NCBI GenBank assembly: GCA_017302295.1
Contig: JAFLDS010000004.1
Coordinates: forward strand, 1 to 64,000
Direction of reading: 5' to 3'
DNA length: 64,000 nt
Source of the DNA: Thauera sp.
GTDB taxonomy: Bacteria; Pseudomonadota; Gammaproteobacteria; Burkholderiales; Rhodocyclaceae
A program made the position numbers and the translations under genes. The notes under the pieces are model-generated. The model had not been told where the DNA came from, did not search any database, and saw only the letters and a program-made list of their open reading frames with translations. Shown here in pieces: positions 40,509-51,783 of this stretch (positions are counted from its first letter, which is position 1; the number at the start of each line of letters is the position of its first letter).

Positions 40509-40966
40509 CAGTCGATCTCCTTGAAGAGTCGTTGCAGGAACTGGCCGGACGTCCAGACTTTCATGCCAAAACGCCCGGCCGCGGAGAAGTCCCTCACATT
40601 GAAGGTGACAAGCGCATCCGCTCGACCATTGAGTGCAGTCTCCAGCACCATCTCGTCGGCCGGATCGCGCAGTTGTGGACGCCACAGGAAGTGCAGGTCG
40701 ACCGGTTCAACCACCAATGCGAGCGCATCGAGGAAGGCGTCGACCATCGCAACGCTCCGGCTTCCGATCTCGAGTTGCTCGGGTCGCTTCAGCACCGACT
40801 CATACTCCAAGAACAGCGGAACCGATGCGAGCAACACGAACTGCCGACCGCGCAAGGCTTGCAGCAGTGCAAAGGACGCACCACTGCGACTCCGCCCAGC
40901 CGCGACCAGAATGTTGGTATCGAGCACGACACGATACTTTTTCATATTCCGGATCATATGACTCAT
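40508..40966 (-). CDS. PIN-domain toxin (COG1569-type)
   Basis: This 152-residue PIN nuclease has the acidic residues in VVLDTNILVAA (first Asp), EYESVLKRPE, DPADEMVLETAL and TFNVRDF. Those are the expected metal-binding positions. PIN toxins cleave RNA, usually tRNA or mRNA, until neutralised by the partner. The first ATG is 40966, and an internal ATG at 40945 (MKKYRVVLDTN) is a good alternative. GC content looks somewhat lower than in the neighbours, which fits mobility. Confidence 0.82.
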   Translation of the reverse strand: MSHMIRNMKKYRVVLDTNILVAAGRSRSGASFALLQALRGRQFVLLASVPLFLEYESVLKRPEQLEIGSRSVAMVDAFLDALALVVEPVDLHFLWRPQLRDPADEMVLETALNGRADALVTFNVRDFSAAGRFGMKVWTSGQFLQRLFKEID

Positions 40967-41122
40967 TCGCGGCGCGTCAAGTTCAACACGCGGAAGACAC
41001 CTTCGCGCAGCCGCTGCCGGTGTTCGAGTTTCCCAAGAGCACAGCCCTGCGCCTGTGGGTACTGCCGTTCTGCCTGAGTTCGCGGCGACTGGAGGTGCCG
41101 GACGAGGTGGCGGGCGCCTCCT
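40967..41122 (+). pseudogene. Possible coding remnant between the toxin gene and cbbR
   Basis: The short stretch holds a frame reading EDTFAQPLPVFEFPKSTALRLW followed by LSSRRLEVPDEVAG. It looks protein-like but has no start, ribosome site or recognisable family. It may be the tail of a gene lost when the TA pair or cbb operon arrived. This is a weak call. Confidence 0.25.
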
Positions 41123-43616
<2,494 letters not shown>

Positions 43617-43643
43617 GCCATCGAGCCCCGAGGAGAAACCATC

Positions 43644-44069
43644 ATGCGCATCACCCAAGGCTGCTTTTCCTTCCTGCCCGACCTCACCGACACGCAGATT
43701 GCCGCGCAGGTGAACTACTGCCTCGAGCAGGGCTGGGCCGTGTCGCTCGAATTCACCGACGACCCGCACCCGCGCAACACCTACTGGAACATGTGGGGCC
43801 TGCCGATGTTCGACCTGCGCGACCCCGCCGGCGTGATCGGCGAACTGAAGGCCTGCCGCGACGCCAACCCCGAGACCTACATCCGCATCAACGCCTTCGA
43901 CTCCACCAAGGGCTGGGAGACGGTGCGCATGTCCTTCATCGTGCAGCGGCCCACTGCCGAGCCCGGCTTCCGCCTCGTCCGCCAGGAATCGAAAGGCCGC
44001 AGCCTGCATTACACGATGGAGAGCTATGCGGTGGGGAGGAATCCGGAAGGGGCGCGATATGCGCCGTGA
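43644..44069 (+). CDS. cbbS: RuBisCO small subunit, red-type
   Basis: The 141-residue subunit begins [16 protein letters not shown] and has [33 protein letters not shown], typical of red-type small subunits. The long C-terminal extension (after about residue 105) forms the beta barrel over the holoenzyme pore in that lineage. It follows cbbL by 27 bases. Repeat copy B sits 33 bases after its stop, a position where other cbb operons have an mRNA hairpin. Confidence 0.97.
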   Translation: MRITQGCFSFLPDLTDTQIAAQVNYCLEQGWAVSLEFTDDPHPRNTYWNMWGLPMFDLRDPAGVIGELKACRDANPETYIRINAFDSTKGWETVRMSFIVQRPTAEPGFRLVRQESKGRSLHYTMESYAVGRNPEGARYAP

Positions 44070-44101
44070 CGACCCAACGCCAGCCGAAGGCACAAGCAGA
44101 G

Positions 44102-44191
44102 GCTGGCCGGGGGATTCCTGGAGGCGGGCGAGGACTGTCTGAGCCCGAAGGGCGAGTTCCGCAGCCCGCCGGAAGGAATCCCCCGGCCAGC
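44102..44191 (+). repeat. Structured repeat, copy B (cbbS-cbbX)
   Basis: The outer arms 44102-44119 and 44174-44191 pair perfectly over 18 bp. Inside are conserved purines, a 7-bp inner stem (44123-44129 with 44164-44170) and a 34-base core (44130-44163) with a GCCC-GAA-GGGC hairpin. The core is identical to that of copy C. No T-tract follows. Confidence 0.9.
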
Positions 44192-44278
44192 TGGCGGGCG
44201 CACCCCGCCGCTTTCACAAGCCCCACCTGAACAGCCACATCGGGCAACACCGAGCCGAGCCCGACAGGAGACGCCACC

Positions 44279-45223
44279 ATGAACGCCCCCGAGCAGGCCC
44301 CCATCGCCCCGCCCGTTGCCAGCGTCGCCTCCGCGATCGATCTCGGCGCCGAATTCCGCGACGCCGGCATCGGCGAAGTGCTCGATGCGCTCGAACGCGA
44401 CCTCGTCGGCCTCGCCCCGGTCAAGCGCCGGGTGCGCGAGATCGCCGCCCTGCTGCTGGTCGACCGCGTGCGCCAGCGTCTCGGCCTCGCCACCGAACAC
44501 CCTTCGCTGCACATGAGCTTCACCGGCAACCCCGGCACCGGCAAGACCACGGTGGCGATGCGCATGGCCGAGATCCTGCACCGCCTCGGCTACTGCCGCC
44601 GCGGCCACGTCGTCGCCGTGACGCGCGACGACCTGGTCGGCCAGTACATCGGCCACACCGCGCCCAAGACCAAGGAAGTGCTCAAGCGCGCGATGGGCGG
44701 CGTGCTCTTCATCGACGAGGCCTACTACCTGTACCGCCCCGAGAACGAAAAGGACTACGGCCAGGAAGCGATCGAGATCCTGATGCAGGTGATGGAAAAC
44801 CAGCGCGACGACCTCGTCGTGATCCTCGCCGGCTACGCCGACCGCATGGAGCGCTTCTTCGAGTCCAACCCCGGCATGAAGTCGCGTATCGCCCACCATG
44901 TGGACTTCCCCGACTACGGCGACGCCGAGCTCGCCGAGATCGCGCAGCGCATGCTCGCCGGCTGGAACTACCGCTTCGACGACGCGGCGCGCGCCGCCTT
45001 CGACGAATACATCGTGCTGCGCCGGGCGCAGCCGCACTTCGCCAACGCCCGCAGCATCCGCAACGCGCTCGACCGCATGCGCCTGCGCCAGGCCCTGCGC
45101 CTGTTCGAGGCCGGCGGCCTGGTCGATGCCGAAGCGCTCACCATCCTCACCGCCGCCGACGTGCGCGCCAGCCGCCACTTCCAGGCCGACACCGCAAGCA
45201 GCACCGATAACGACAAACCCTGA
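44279..45223 (+). CDS. cbbX: Red-type RuBisCO activase CbbX
   Basis: This 314-residue AAA+ protein has Walker A GNPGTGKT at 83-90 and Walker B VLFIDE at 142-147, and [14 protein letters not shown] in the C-terminal half. Hexameric CbbX, activated by RuBP, pulls the large-subunit C-terminus to release inhibitory sugar phosphates. The gene starts 209 bases after cbbS, with repeat B in the gap, and a CAGGAGA ribosome site. Confidence 0.97.
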   Translation: MNAPEQAPIAPPVASVASAIDLGAEFRDAGIGEVLDALERDLVGLAPVKRRVREIAALLLVDRVRQRLGLATEHPSLHMSFTGNPGTGKTTVAMRMAEILHRLGYCRRGHVVAVTRDDLVGQYIGHTAPKTKEVLKRAMGGVLFIDEAYYLYRPENEKDYGQEAIEILMQVMENQRDDLVVILAGYADRMERFFESNPGMKSRIAHHVDFPDYGDAELAEIAQRMLAGWNYRFDDAARAAFDEYIVLRRAQPHFANARSIRNALDRMRLRQALRLFEAGGLVDAEALTILTAADVRASRHFQADTASSTDNDKP

Positions 45224-45250
45224 TCCACCGCAGATCCGGAGGAGACCGCC

Positions 45251-46339
45251 ATGTTCAGCCTCGACCGCAGCACGCTCACCGAATACCTGATCGAGCACCG
45301 CCGCAACAACCCTTGCGCCACCGGCGAGTTCAACGCCCTGATCCTGCAGGTGGCCCAGGCCTGCAAGGCCATCTCGCGCGCGGTGGCGCACGGCGCGCTC
45401 GCCGACGTGCTCGGCAGCCAGGGCAGCTCCAACGTGCAGGGCGAGGAGCAGAAGAAGCTCGACGTGCTCGCCGACGAGATCTTCCTGCGCGCAACGCACT
45501 GGGGCGGCGACCTCGCCGGCATGGTGTCGGAAGAGAACGAGGCGCCCATCCCGCTGCCCGCCAGCGACCAGCGCGGCAAGTACCTGCTCGCCTTCGACCC
45601 GCTCGACGGCTCCAGCAACATCGACGTGAACGTCGCGGTCGGCTCGATCTTCTCCATCCTGCGCGCGCCCATTCCCGGCGCCGACGCGCAGACGCCCGAC
45701 TTCCTGCAGCCCGGCACCCGGCAGGTGGCCGCCGGCTATGCGATCTACGGCCCATCGACGATGCTGGTGCTGACCGTGGGCCGCGGCGTCGCCGGCTTCA
45801 CGCTGGACCCGATCATCGGCGAGTTCTACCTCACCCACCCCGACATCCGCGTGCCGGAGACGACCCGCGAGTTCGCCATCAACGCGTCGAACGCGCGCTT
45901 CTGGGAGCGCCCGGTGCGCCGCTATGTGGATGAATGCCTGGCCGGGCGCAGCGGTCCGCGCGGCGCCGACTTCAACATGCGCTGGATCGCCTCGCTGGTG
46001 GCCGAGACGCATCGCATCCTGATGCGCGGCGGCGTGTTCCTGTACCCGCGCGACCGCAAGGATCCGAAGAAGCCGGGCCGGCTGCGCCTGCTGTACGAGT
46101 GCAATCCGATCGGCTTCCTCGTCGAGCAGGCCGGCGGCCGCGCCAGCACCGGCGTGCACCCGGTGCTGGAGGTGCAGCCCGAGGGCCTGCACCAGCGCAT
46201 CGGCTTCGTGTTCGGCTCGAAGGAAGAGGTGGAGCGCATCGAACGCTACCACCAGGAGCGCGAGCCCGACGACGACCTGCCCGAGCAGCCGCTGTTCCAC
46301 AGCCGCTCGCTGTTCCGCGACACCGAACTCAGCCAATAA
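45251..46339 (+). CDS. cbbF: Fructose-1,6-bisphosphatase, class I
   Basis: The 362-residue enzyme has the metal site [27 protein letters not shown] and [17 protein letters not shown]. It dephosphorylates fructose-1,6-bisphosphate and, in many autotrophs, sedoheptulose-1,7-bisphosphate. It follows cbbX by 27 bases and precedes prk by 24, in a single transcription unit. Confidence 0.97.
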   Translation: MFSLDRSTLTEYLIEHRRNNPCATGEFNALILQVAQACKAISRAVAHGALADVLGSQGSSNVQGEEQKKLDVLADEIFLRATHWGGDLAGMVSEENEAPIPLPASDQRGKYLLAFDPLDGSSNIDVNVAVGSIFSILRAPIPGADAQTPDFLQPGTRQVAAGYAIYGPSTMLVLTVGRGVAGFTLDPIIGEFYLTHPDIRVPETTREFAINASNARFWERPVRRYVDECLAGRSGPRGADFNMRWIASLVAETHRILMRGGVFLYPRDRKDPKKPGRLRLLYECNPIGFLVEQAGGRASTGVHPVLEVQPEGLHQRIGFVFGSKEEVERIERYHQEREPDDDLPEQPLFHSRSLFRDTELSQ

Positions 46340-46363
46340 CGACCCAGCCCGGGGGAGACCATC

Positions 46364-47245
46364 ATGTCCGAACGCCATCCCATCATCGCCATCACCGGCT
46401 CGTCCGGCGCCGGCACCAGCACGGTGCAGCGCACCTTCGAGGAGATCTTTCGCCGCGACGGCGTGACCGCCGCGGTGATCGAGGGCGACAGCTTCCACGC
46501 CTACGACCGCAAGACGATGCGCGCGAAGCTCGCCGAATGCGAGGGCAACGCCGCCTGCCAGCTCAGCCACTTCGGGCCGGAGGCCAACCTGTTCCGCGAG
46601 CTGGAGGACCTGTTCCGCGCCTATTCCGAAACCGGCGGCGGCACACGCCGGAAATACCTGCACAGCGCCGACGAGGCGGAGCACTACAAGCAGGAGCCGG
46701 GAACCTTCACGCCTTGGGAGGAGCTGCCGGCCGGCACCGACCTGCTGTTCTACGAGGGCCTGCACGGGGCGGTGCAGCATGAGGATGTCGATGTGGCGCG
46801 CTACGTCGATCTGCTGATCGGGGTGGTGCCGGTGGTGAACCTGGAGTGGATCCAGAAGATTCACCGCGACAAGAGCACGCGGGGTTATTCGACCGAGGCG
46901 GTGACGGACACGATCCTGCGCCGCATGCACGATTATGTGCATTACATCTGCCCGCAGTTCGCACGCACGCATGTGAATTTCCAGCGCGTGCCGATGGTGG
47001 ATACGTCCAACCCCTTCATCGCGCGGGCGATTCCGACGGCCGACGAGTCGATGGTGGTGATCCGTTTCGCCAACCCGAAGGGGATCGATTTTCCCTATCT
47101 GCTGAACATGATCAACGACAGCTTCATGAGCCGGGCAAACACGATCGTGGTGCCGGGCGGGAAGATGGAGCTGGCGATGCAGTTGATCTTCACGCCCTTC
47201 ATCTGGCGCCTGATGGAGCGCAGAAAGAAGGCGCTGAGCCAGTAG
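46364..47245 (+). CDS. cbbP: Phosphoribulokinase, copy 2 (cbb operon)
   Basis: This 293-residue enzyme has P-loop GSSGAGTST, VIEGDSFHAYDRKTM, FYEGLHGAV, and ILRRMHDYVHYICPQFARTH. It makes RuBP for the RuBisCO encoded just upstream. It is a clear paralogue of the copy at 20647-21522: the C-terminal half is nearly the same and the 60-110 region differs. Repeats C and D follow its stop. Confidence 0.97.
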   Translation: MSERHPIIAITGSSGAGTSTVQRTFEEIFRRDGVTAAVIEGDSFHAYDRKTMRAKLAECEGNAACQLSHFGPEANLFRELEDLFRAYSETGGGTRRKYLHSADEAEHYKQEPGTFTPWEELPAGTDLLFYEGLHGAVQHEDVDVARYVDLLIGVVPVVNLEWIQKIHRDKSTRGYSTEAVTDTILRRMHDYVHYICPQFARTHVNFQRVPMVDTSNPFIARAIPTADESMVVIRFANPKGIDFPYLLNMINDSFMSRANTIVVPGGKMELAMQLIFTPFIWRLMERRKKALSQ

Positions 47246-47280
47246 ATAGCAGTCACAACACAGACTGAGCCACCACAGAT

Positions 47281-47379
47281 GCCTAGCGGAGAGCAGGAGG
47301 TATTCACGGAGCAGGCGAGGACTGTCTGAGCCCGAAGGGCGAGTTCCGCAGCCTGCGGAGTGAATAGCTCCTGCTAGGC
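47281..47379 (+). repeat. Structured repeat, copy C
   Basis: Outer arms pair as 7 + 7 + 5 bp with one mismatch and a seven-base bulge in the left arm (47281-47307 with 47360-47379). The inner stem is GCAGGC/GCCTGC (47311-47316 with 47351-47356). The 34-base core 47317-47350 is identical to that of copy B. Confidence 0.88.
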
Positions 47380-47462
47380 CGCGGGTTAGCAGCAACGGAC
47401 GCGGTAGCCCGAAGGTTTTAAAGGGCAAAACATTCCGCGCCCGACGCATTTCGCACGAAAAC

Positions 47463-47558
47463 GCGAGGCGCACGGGGTGTTCCTTCCGACGGCTGCGGAA
47501 CTCGCCCTGCGGGCTCAGACAGTCCTCGCCGTCTCCAGGAACACCCCGCACGCCTCGC
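47463..47558 (-). repeat. Structured repeat, copy D (inverted)
   Basis: The outer arms 47463-47484 and 47537-47558 pair over 12 + 8 bp around a two-base mismatch. The inner stem is GACGGC/GCCGTC (47488-47493 with 47528-47533). The core 47494-47527, read on the minus strand, differs from B and C by one base in the GAA triloop (GCA). It is inverted relative to copy C. Confidence 0.9.
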
Positions 47559-47632
47559 TGGCTGGGTTCGTGCTCTTTGAAGCCCACATCTATTTCAATC
47601 GTTTTGTTCTTCCCGCCTTTCAGGAGATACCG

Positions 47633-48871
47633 ATGAATTTCCTTCGCCTGTCCGATGTGGATCTCGCCGGAAAGCGAGTCTTCATCCGCGCCGACTTCAA
47701 CGTCCCGTTCAAGGCCGACGGCAGCCTCGCCGACGACACCCGCATTCGCGCCGCCCTGCCCGGCATCCTCGCCTGCCTTGAAGCCGGCGCCGCGGTCATG
47801 GTCACCTCGCACCTTGGCCGGCCGAAGGAAGGCGCGCTGACCGCGGCAGACTCGCTCGCCCCCGTCGCCGCCTGCCTCGGTGACCTGCTGGGCCGGCCAG
47901 TGCCGCTGGTTCGGGACTGGGTGGACGGCCGCTTTGCCGTGCGTCCGGGCGACGTCGTGCTGCTGGAGAACTGCCGTGGCAACGTCGGCGAGAAGGGCGA
48001 CGACCCTGCGCTCGCCGCGCGCATCGCCCGCTTCATCGATGTCTATGTGAATGACGCCTTCGGCACCGCGCACCGCGAGGAATGCACGCTGCACGCGCTG
48101 GCCCTCGCCGCGCCGGTTGCCTGCGCCGGCCCGCTGATGTGCGCCGAACTCGACGCGCTGGGCCGCGCGCTGGCCCAGCCGGCGCGGCCGCTGGCGGCGA
48201 TCGTCGCCGGCTCCAAGGTGTCGACCAAGCTCACCATCCTCGAGAGCCTGGCCGACAAGGTGGATGTGCTGGTTCTGGGCGGCGGCATCGCCAACACTTT
48301 TCTCGCGGCGCGCGGCTACCCGGTCGGCAAATCGCTGTACGAGCCTGATCTCACCGATGCCGCCCGTGCGGTGGAGCGCCGGCTGGCCGCGCACGACGGC
48401 GTGGTGTGGCTGCCCGAGGACGTGGTCGCGGCCGACCGCTTCGCCGCCGACGCACGCACCCGCTGCGCGCATGTGGATGAGGTCGCGGACGACGAGATGA
48501 TCCTCGACATCGGCCCCGACAGCCGGCGCTCGCTCGCGGAAGTGCTGGACCGCGCGGGCACCATCTTGTGGAACGGGCCGGTCGGCGTGTTCGAACTCGA
48601 ACCCTTCGCCGCCGGCACCGCCGCGCTGGCGGGTGCGGTGGCGGCGAGCCCGGCCTTCAGCATCGCCGGCGGCGGCGACACGCTAGCGGCGATCGCGCGC
48701 TTCGGCGTCGCCGACCGTATCGACTACATCTCGACCGGCGGCGGCGCCTTCCTCGAATTCCTCGAAGGCCGCGAACTGCCCGCCATCGCCGCGTTGAAGG
48801 CGCGCGCCCTGCCCGGCAGCCGGCGCATCGAGCCCGTGCCGGCGTTCGAGCACGAACCCGAGATGATGTGA
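47633..48871 (+). CDS. cbbK: Phosphoglycerate kinase, copy 2 (cbb operon)
   Basis: The 412-residue enzyme has [32 protein letters not shown] and [12 protein letters not shown]. Its C-terminal tail ([18 protein letters not shown]) extends beyond the chromosomal copy. It phosphorylates 3-phosphoglycerate, the first product of RuBisCO. The start is ATG 47633 after CAGGAGA. The copy at 25259-26443 is a diverged paralogue. Confidence 0.96.
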   Translation: MNFLRLSDVDLAGKRVFIRADFNVPFKADGSLADDTRIRAALPGILACLEAGAAVMVTSHLGRPKEGALTAADSLAPVAACLGDLLGRPVPLVRDWVDGRFAVRPGDVVLLENCRGNVGEKGDDPALAARIARFIDVYVNDAFGTAHREECTLHALALAAPVACAGPLMCAELDALGRALAQPARPLAAIVAGSKVSTKLTILESLADKVDVLVLGGGIANTFLAARGYPVGKSLYEPDLTDAARAVERRLAAHDGVVWLPEDVVAADRFAADARTRCAHVDEVADDEMILDIGPDSRRSLAEVLDRAGTILWNGPVGVFELEPFAAGTAALAGAVAASPAFSIAGGGDTLAAIARFGVADRIDYISTGGGAFLEFLEGRELPAIAALKARALPGSRRIEPVPAFEHEPEMM

Positions 48872-48888
48872 TTGACGAACGACGTGCC

Positions 48889-48944
48889 GTAGGAGCGGAC
48901 TTGACCGCGATTGCGGTGTGCATCGCGGTCAAGCCCGCTCCTAC
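48889..48944. repeat. REP-like palindrome between cbbK and cbbA
   Basis: Two 22-base arms (48889-48910 and 48923-48944) pair with one mismatch around a 12-base loop. The arm reads GTAGGAGCGGACTTGACCGC, very like the REP sequences common in pseudomonads. It differs in sequence from repeats A-E. I see no second copy in the window. Confidence 0.85.
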
Positions 48945-48974
48945 AGAACAGCCCACACCTTGAGGAGACCTGCC

Positions 48975-50024
48975 ATGTCCATGATCGCCCTGCGCCAGTT
49001 GCTCGACCACGCCGCCGAACACGGCTACGGCGTGCCCGCCTTCAACATCAACAACATGGAGCAGATCCAGGCCATCATGCTCGCCGCCGAGGCAACCGGC
49101 AGCCCGGTGATTCTGCAGGCTTCGGCCGGCGCGCGCAGCTACGCGGGCGAAGCTTTCCTGAAGAAGATGGTGGAGGCTGCCGTCGAGCAGTGGCCCGACA
49201 TCCCGGTCTGCCTGCACCAGGACCACGGCGCCAGCCCGGCGGTGTGCCAGCAGTCGATCCGCAGCGGCTTCACCAGCGTGATGATGGACGGCTCGTTGCG
49301 CGAGGACATGAAGACCCCAGCGAGCTATGCCTACAACGTCGAGGTCACCCGCCGCGTGGTCGAGATGGCGCATGCGGTCGGTGTGTCGGTGGAAGGCGAG
49401 CTCGGCTGCCTCGGCTCGCTCGAGACCGGCCAGGCCGGAGAGGAAGATGGCGTCGGCGCCGAAGGCACGCTCGCCCACAGCCAGATGCTGACCGACCCGG
49501 CCGAGGCGGCCGATTTCGTCGCCGCCACCGGTGTCGATGCGCTGGCGGTGGCGATCGGCACCAGCCACGGCGCGTACAAATTCACCCGCCCGCCCACCGG
49601 CGACATCCTCGCCATCGACCGCATCGCCGCCATCCACGCACGCATTCCGAACACCCATCTGGTGATGCACGGGTCGAGCAGCGTGCCTCAGGAATGGCTC
49701 GCCATCATCCGCGAACATGGCGGCGAGATCGGCGAGACTTACGGCGTGCCGGTCGAGGCCATCGTGCAGGGCATCCGCAGCGGCGTGCGCAAGATCAACA
49801 TCGACACCGACCTTCGCCTGGCGATGAGCGGCGCGATGCGCCGGCTGATGATGACCGACCGCAAGGAGTTCGACCCGCGCAAGTTCTTCAAGGCCGCCCG
49901 CGACGCGGCACGCGACATCTGCCGCGAACGCTTCGATGCCTTCGGCTGCGCCGGACAGGCGAGCCGGATCAAGCCGCTTGCGCTGGCGGTGCTGGCAAAA
50001 CGCTATGGGGCGGCACAAGGGTAG
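48975..50024 (+). CDS. cbbA: Fructose-bisphosphate aldolase, class II, copy 2 (cbb operon)
   Basis: The 349-residue enzyme has QDHGA at the metal site, [34 protein letters not shown] and [13 protein letters not shown]. It is closely similar to the copy at 39084-40148, sharing long identical blocks. As a Calvin enzyme it makes fructose- and sedoheptulose-bisphosphates. The start is ATG 48975, 10 bases after GAGGAGA. Repeat E overlaps its stop codon. Confidence 0.96.
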   Translation: MSMIALRQLLDHAAEHGYGVPAFNINNMEQIQAIMLAAEATGSPVILQASAGARSYAGEAFLKKMVEAAVEQWPDIPVCLHQDHGASPAVCQQSIRSGFTSVMMDGSLREDMKTPASYAYNVEVTRRVVEMAHAVGVSVEGELGCLGSLETGQAGEEDGVGAEGTLAHSQMLTDPAEAADFVAATGVDALAVAIGTSHGAYKFTRPPTGDILAIDRIAAIHARIPNTHLVMHGSSSVPQEWLAIIREHGGEIGETYGVPVEAIVQGIRSGVRKINIDTDLRLAMSGAMRRLMMTDRKEFDPRKFFKAARDAARDICRERFDAFGCAGQASRIKPLALAVLAKRYGAAQG

Positions 50025-50163
50025 GTCTGGCGGTGGGGGATGCGCGGAGCGGACGAGCACTGTTCGAGTCCCGAGCGAAGCGAGGTCGCGCCTTTGCGTA
50101 AACTCCGCAGCGCCTCGGCCGCGTAGCGGCAGGCCGACGGAGCGCATCCCCCACCGCCAGACC
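50024..50163 (+). repeat. Structured repeat, copy E
   Basis: The 22-bp outer arms 50024-50045 and 50142-50163 pair perfectly and are nearly the same as the arms of copy A. The inner part is degenerate and longer: the core reads GAGCACTGTTCGAG and later CTCCGCAGC, with added sequence before the right arm. The left arm begins at the last base of the cbbA stop. Confidence 0.85.
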
Positions 50164-50216
50164 GGGTTTGCGGCGCTTGTCGCGCGATCCGGCGCAAGAA
50201 CCCGACATGCGTAGTT

Positions 50217-50290
50217 TCCACAGTGTGGATGAACACAATTTCCCCCTCGGGTGATGGCGGACACAATCCGCCCAACTTCCAAGGAGGAGA
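50217..50290 (+). promoter_or_regulatory. dctA leader with two dyads
   Basis: TCCACA-G-TGTGGA at 50217-50229 is a perfect operator-like palindrome. GGCGGA-CACAA-TCCGCC at 50256-50272 is a hairpin just before the strong ribosome site AAGGAGGAGA (50281-50290). No regulator is identified. Known DctA genes are often under RpoN/DctD or a catabolic control, and no clear RpoN promoter was seen. Confidence 0.4.
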
Positions 50291-50295
50291 CAACC

Positions 50296-51636
50296 ATGAT
50301 CCCGAAATCGCTGTTCCGCTCGCTGTACTTCCAGGTGATCGTCGCGATCGTCATCGGCGTCGCGCTGGGCCACTTCTACCCCGAGACCGGCGCGGCGATG
50401 AAGCCGCTGGGCGACGGCTTCATCAAGCTGATCAAGATGATCATCGCCCCGATCATCTTCTGCACCGTGGTGGTCGGCATCGCCGGCATGGAGGACATGA
50501 AGAAGGTCGGCAAGACCGGCGGCCTCGCCCTGCTGTACTTCGAGGTGGTCAGCTCGATCGCGCTGATCGTCGGCCTCATCATCGTCAACGTGGTGCAGCC
50601 GGGCGCCGGCATGAACGTCGATCCGGCCACGCTCGACACCAAGGCGATCGCCGCCTACACCGCGCCGGGCAAGATGCAGACCACGACCGACTTCCTGCTC
50701 AACGTGATCCCGACAACGGTGGTGGACGCTTTCGCCAAGGGCGAGATCCTGCAGGTGTTGCTGTTCTCTGTGCTGTTCGGCTTCGCGCTGCACAAGTTCG
50801 GCGGCCGCGGCACGCTGGTGTTCGACATGATCGAGAAGTTCTCGCACGTGCTGTTCGGCATCGTCGGCTACATCATGAAGGCCGCCCCGATCGGTGCCTT
50901 CGGCGCGATGGCCTTCACCATCGGCAAGCACGGCGTCGGCACGCTGGCTCAGCTCGGCATGCTGATGGGCACCTTCTACGCCACCTGCCTGATCTTCATC
51001 TTCGGCGTGCTCGGCACCATCGCCCGCCTGCACGGATTCTCGGTGGTGAAGCTGATCCGCTACATCAAGGAAGAGCTGCTGATCGTGCTCGGCACCTCGT
51101 CGTCCGAGTCCGCCCTGCCGCGCATCATGGCCAAGCTGGAGAACCTGGGCTGCAAGAAATCCACCGTCGGCCTGGTGGTGCCCACCGGTTACTCGTTCAA
51201 CCTCGACGGCACCTCGATCTACCTGACGATGGCAGCGGTGTTCATCGCCCAGGCCACCAACACGCCGATGGACCTCACCCAGCAGATCACCCTGCTGCTG
51301 GTGCTGCTGCTCACCTCCAAGGGTGCCGCGGGGATCACCGGCAGCGGCTTCATCGTGCTGGCGGCGACGCTGTCGGCAGTAGGCGGCGTGCCGGTGGCCG
51401 GCCTGGCGCTGATCCTGGGCATCGACCGCTTCATGTCGGAAGCCCGCGCGCTGACCAACCTGATCGGCAATACGGTGGCGACGGTGGTGGTGGCGAAGTG
51501 GTGCAAGGACCTCGACGAGGACCGCCTGCACAGCCACCTCAACAACGAGACCGCCCTCGAGGCAGCGGAGCCCGAGCTCGTGCTGGACCAGCTCGAAGCC
51601 CACCTGCACGTGCGCCCGGCAGCGCAGCCGGCCTGA
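50296..51636 (+). CDS. dctA: C4-dicarboxylate:H+ symporter DctA
   Basis: This 446-residue protein belongs to the DAACS family: about eight membrane helices, two re-entrant loops, and the motifs [29 protein letters not shown] and [16 protein letters not shown]. It imports succinate, fumarate or malate across the inner membrane. The start is ATG 50296. It is directly downstream of the cbb operon, on the same strand. Confidence 0.95.
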   Translation: MIPKSLFRSLYFQVIVAIVIGVALGHFYPETGAAMKPLGDGFIKLIKMIIAPIIFCTVVVGIAGMEDMKKVGKTGGLALLYFEVVSSIALIVGLIIVNVVQPGAGMNVDPATLDTKAIAAYTAPGKMQTTTDFLLNVIPTTVVDAFAKGEILQVLLFSVLFGFALHKFGGRGTLVFDMIEKFSHVLFGIVGYIMKAAPIGAFGAMAFTIGKHGVGTLAQLGMLMGTFYATCLIFIFGVLGTIARLHGFSVVKLIRYIKEELLIVLGTSSSESALPRIMAKLENLGCKKSTVGLVVPTGYSFNLDGTSIYLTMAAVFIAQATNTPMDLTQQITLLLVLLLTSKGAAGITGSGFIVLAATLSAVGGVPVAGLALILGIDRFMSEARALTNLIGNTVATVVVAKWCKDLDEDRLHSHLNNETALEAAEPELVLDQLEAHLHVRPAAQPA

Positions 51637-51751
51637 ACGGCTTACGTGACCTGAGTGAGCTGGGGCGCGCTGCCGGCGCCGCGCCCTCCTGCATGCTGCC
51701 GCGCTTGTCCCGGCTCCGTGCCTGGGCAAGAATGCAGGCTCCTCATTCGAT

Positions 51752-51773
51752 GCGGGCGCCCCCGGGCGCCCGC
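51752..51773. repeat. GC-rich hairpin between dctA and the DUF3422 gene
   Basis: A perfect 9-bp stem (51752-51760 with 51765-51773) has a four-base loop and no T-tract. The same 9-bp arm recurs in the terminator at 57754-57777. Confidence 0.55.
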
Positions 51774-51783
51774 TGCGCGCTCC

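Larger units (their letters stand above)
47246..47632. other. cbbP-cbbK intergenic region
   Basis: This 387-base gap contains repeat copies C (47281-47379) and D (47463-47558, inverted). An AT-richer spacer with GGTTTTAAAGGGCAAAAC lies between them. A T-rich leader comes before a CAGGAGA ribosome site for cbbK. Frames run open through repeat D into cbbK, but they look like shadow. Confidence 0.7.

Noticed and set aside
47477-47632. N-terminal extension of cbbK through repeat D
   Set aside because: The conserved enzyme and a good ribosome site begin at 47633; the extension is repeat sequence.
44024-48472. A 1482-codon open frame antisense to the cbb operon
   Set aside because: It is a high-GC shadow of well-identified genes on the plus strand and has no recognisable domain.
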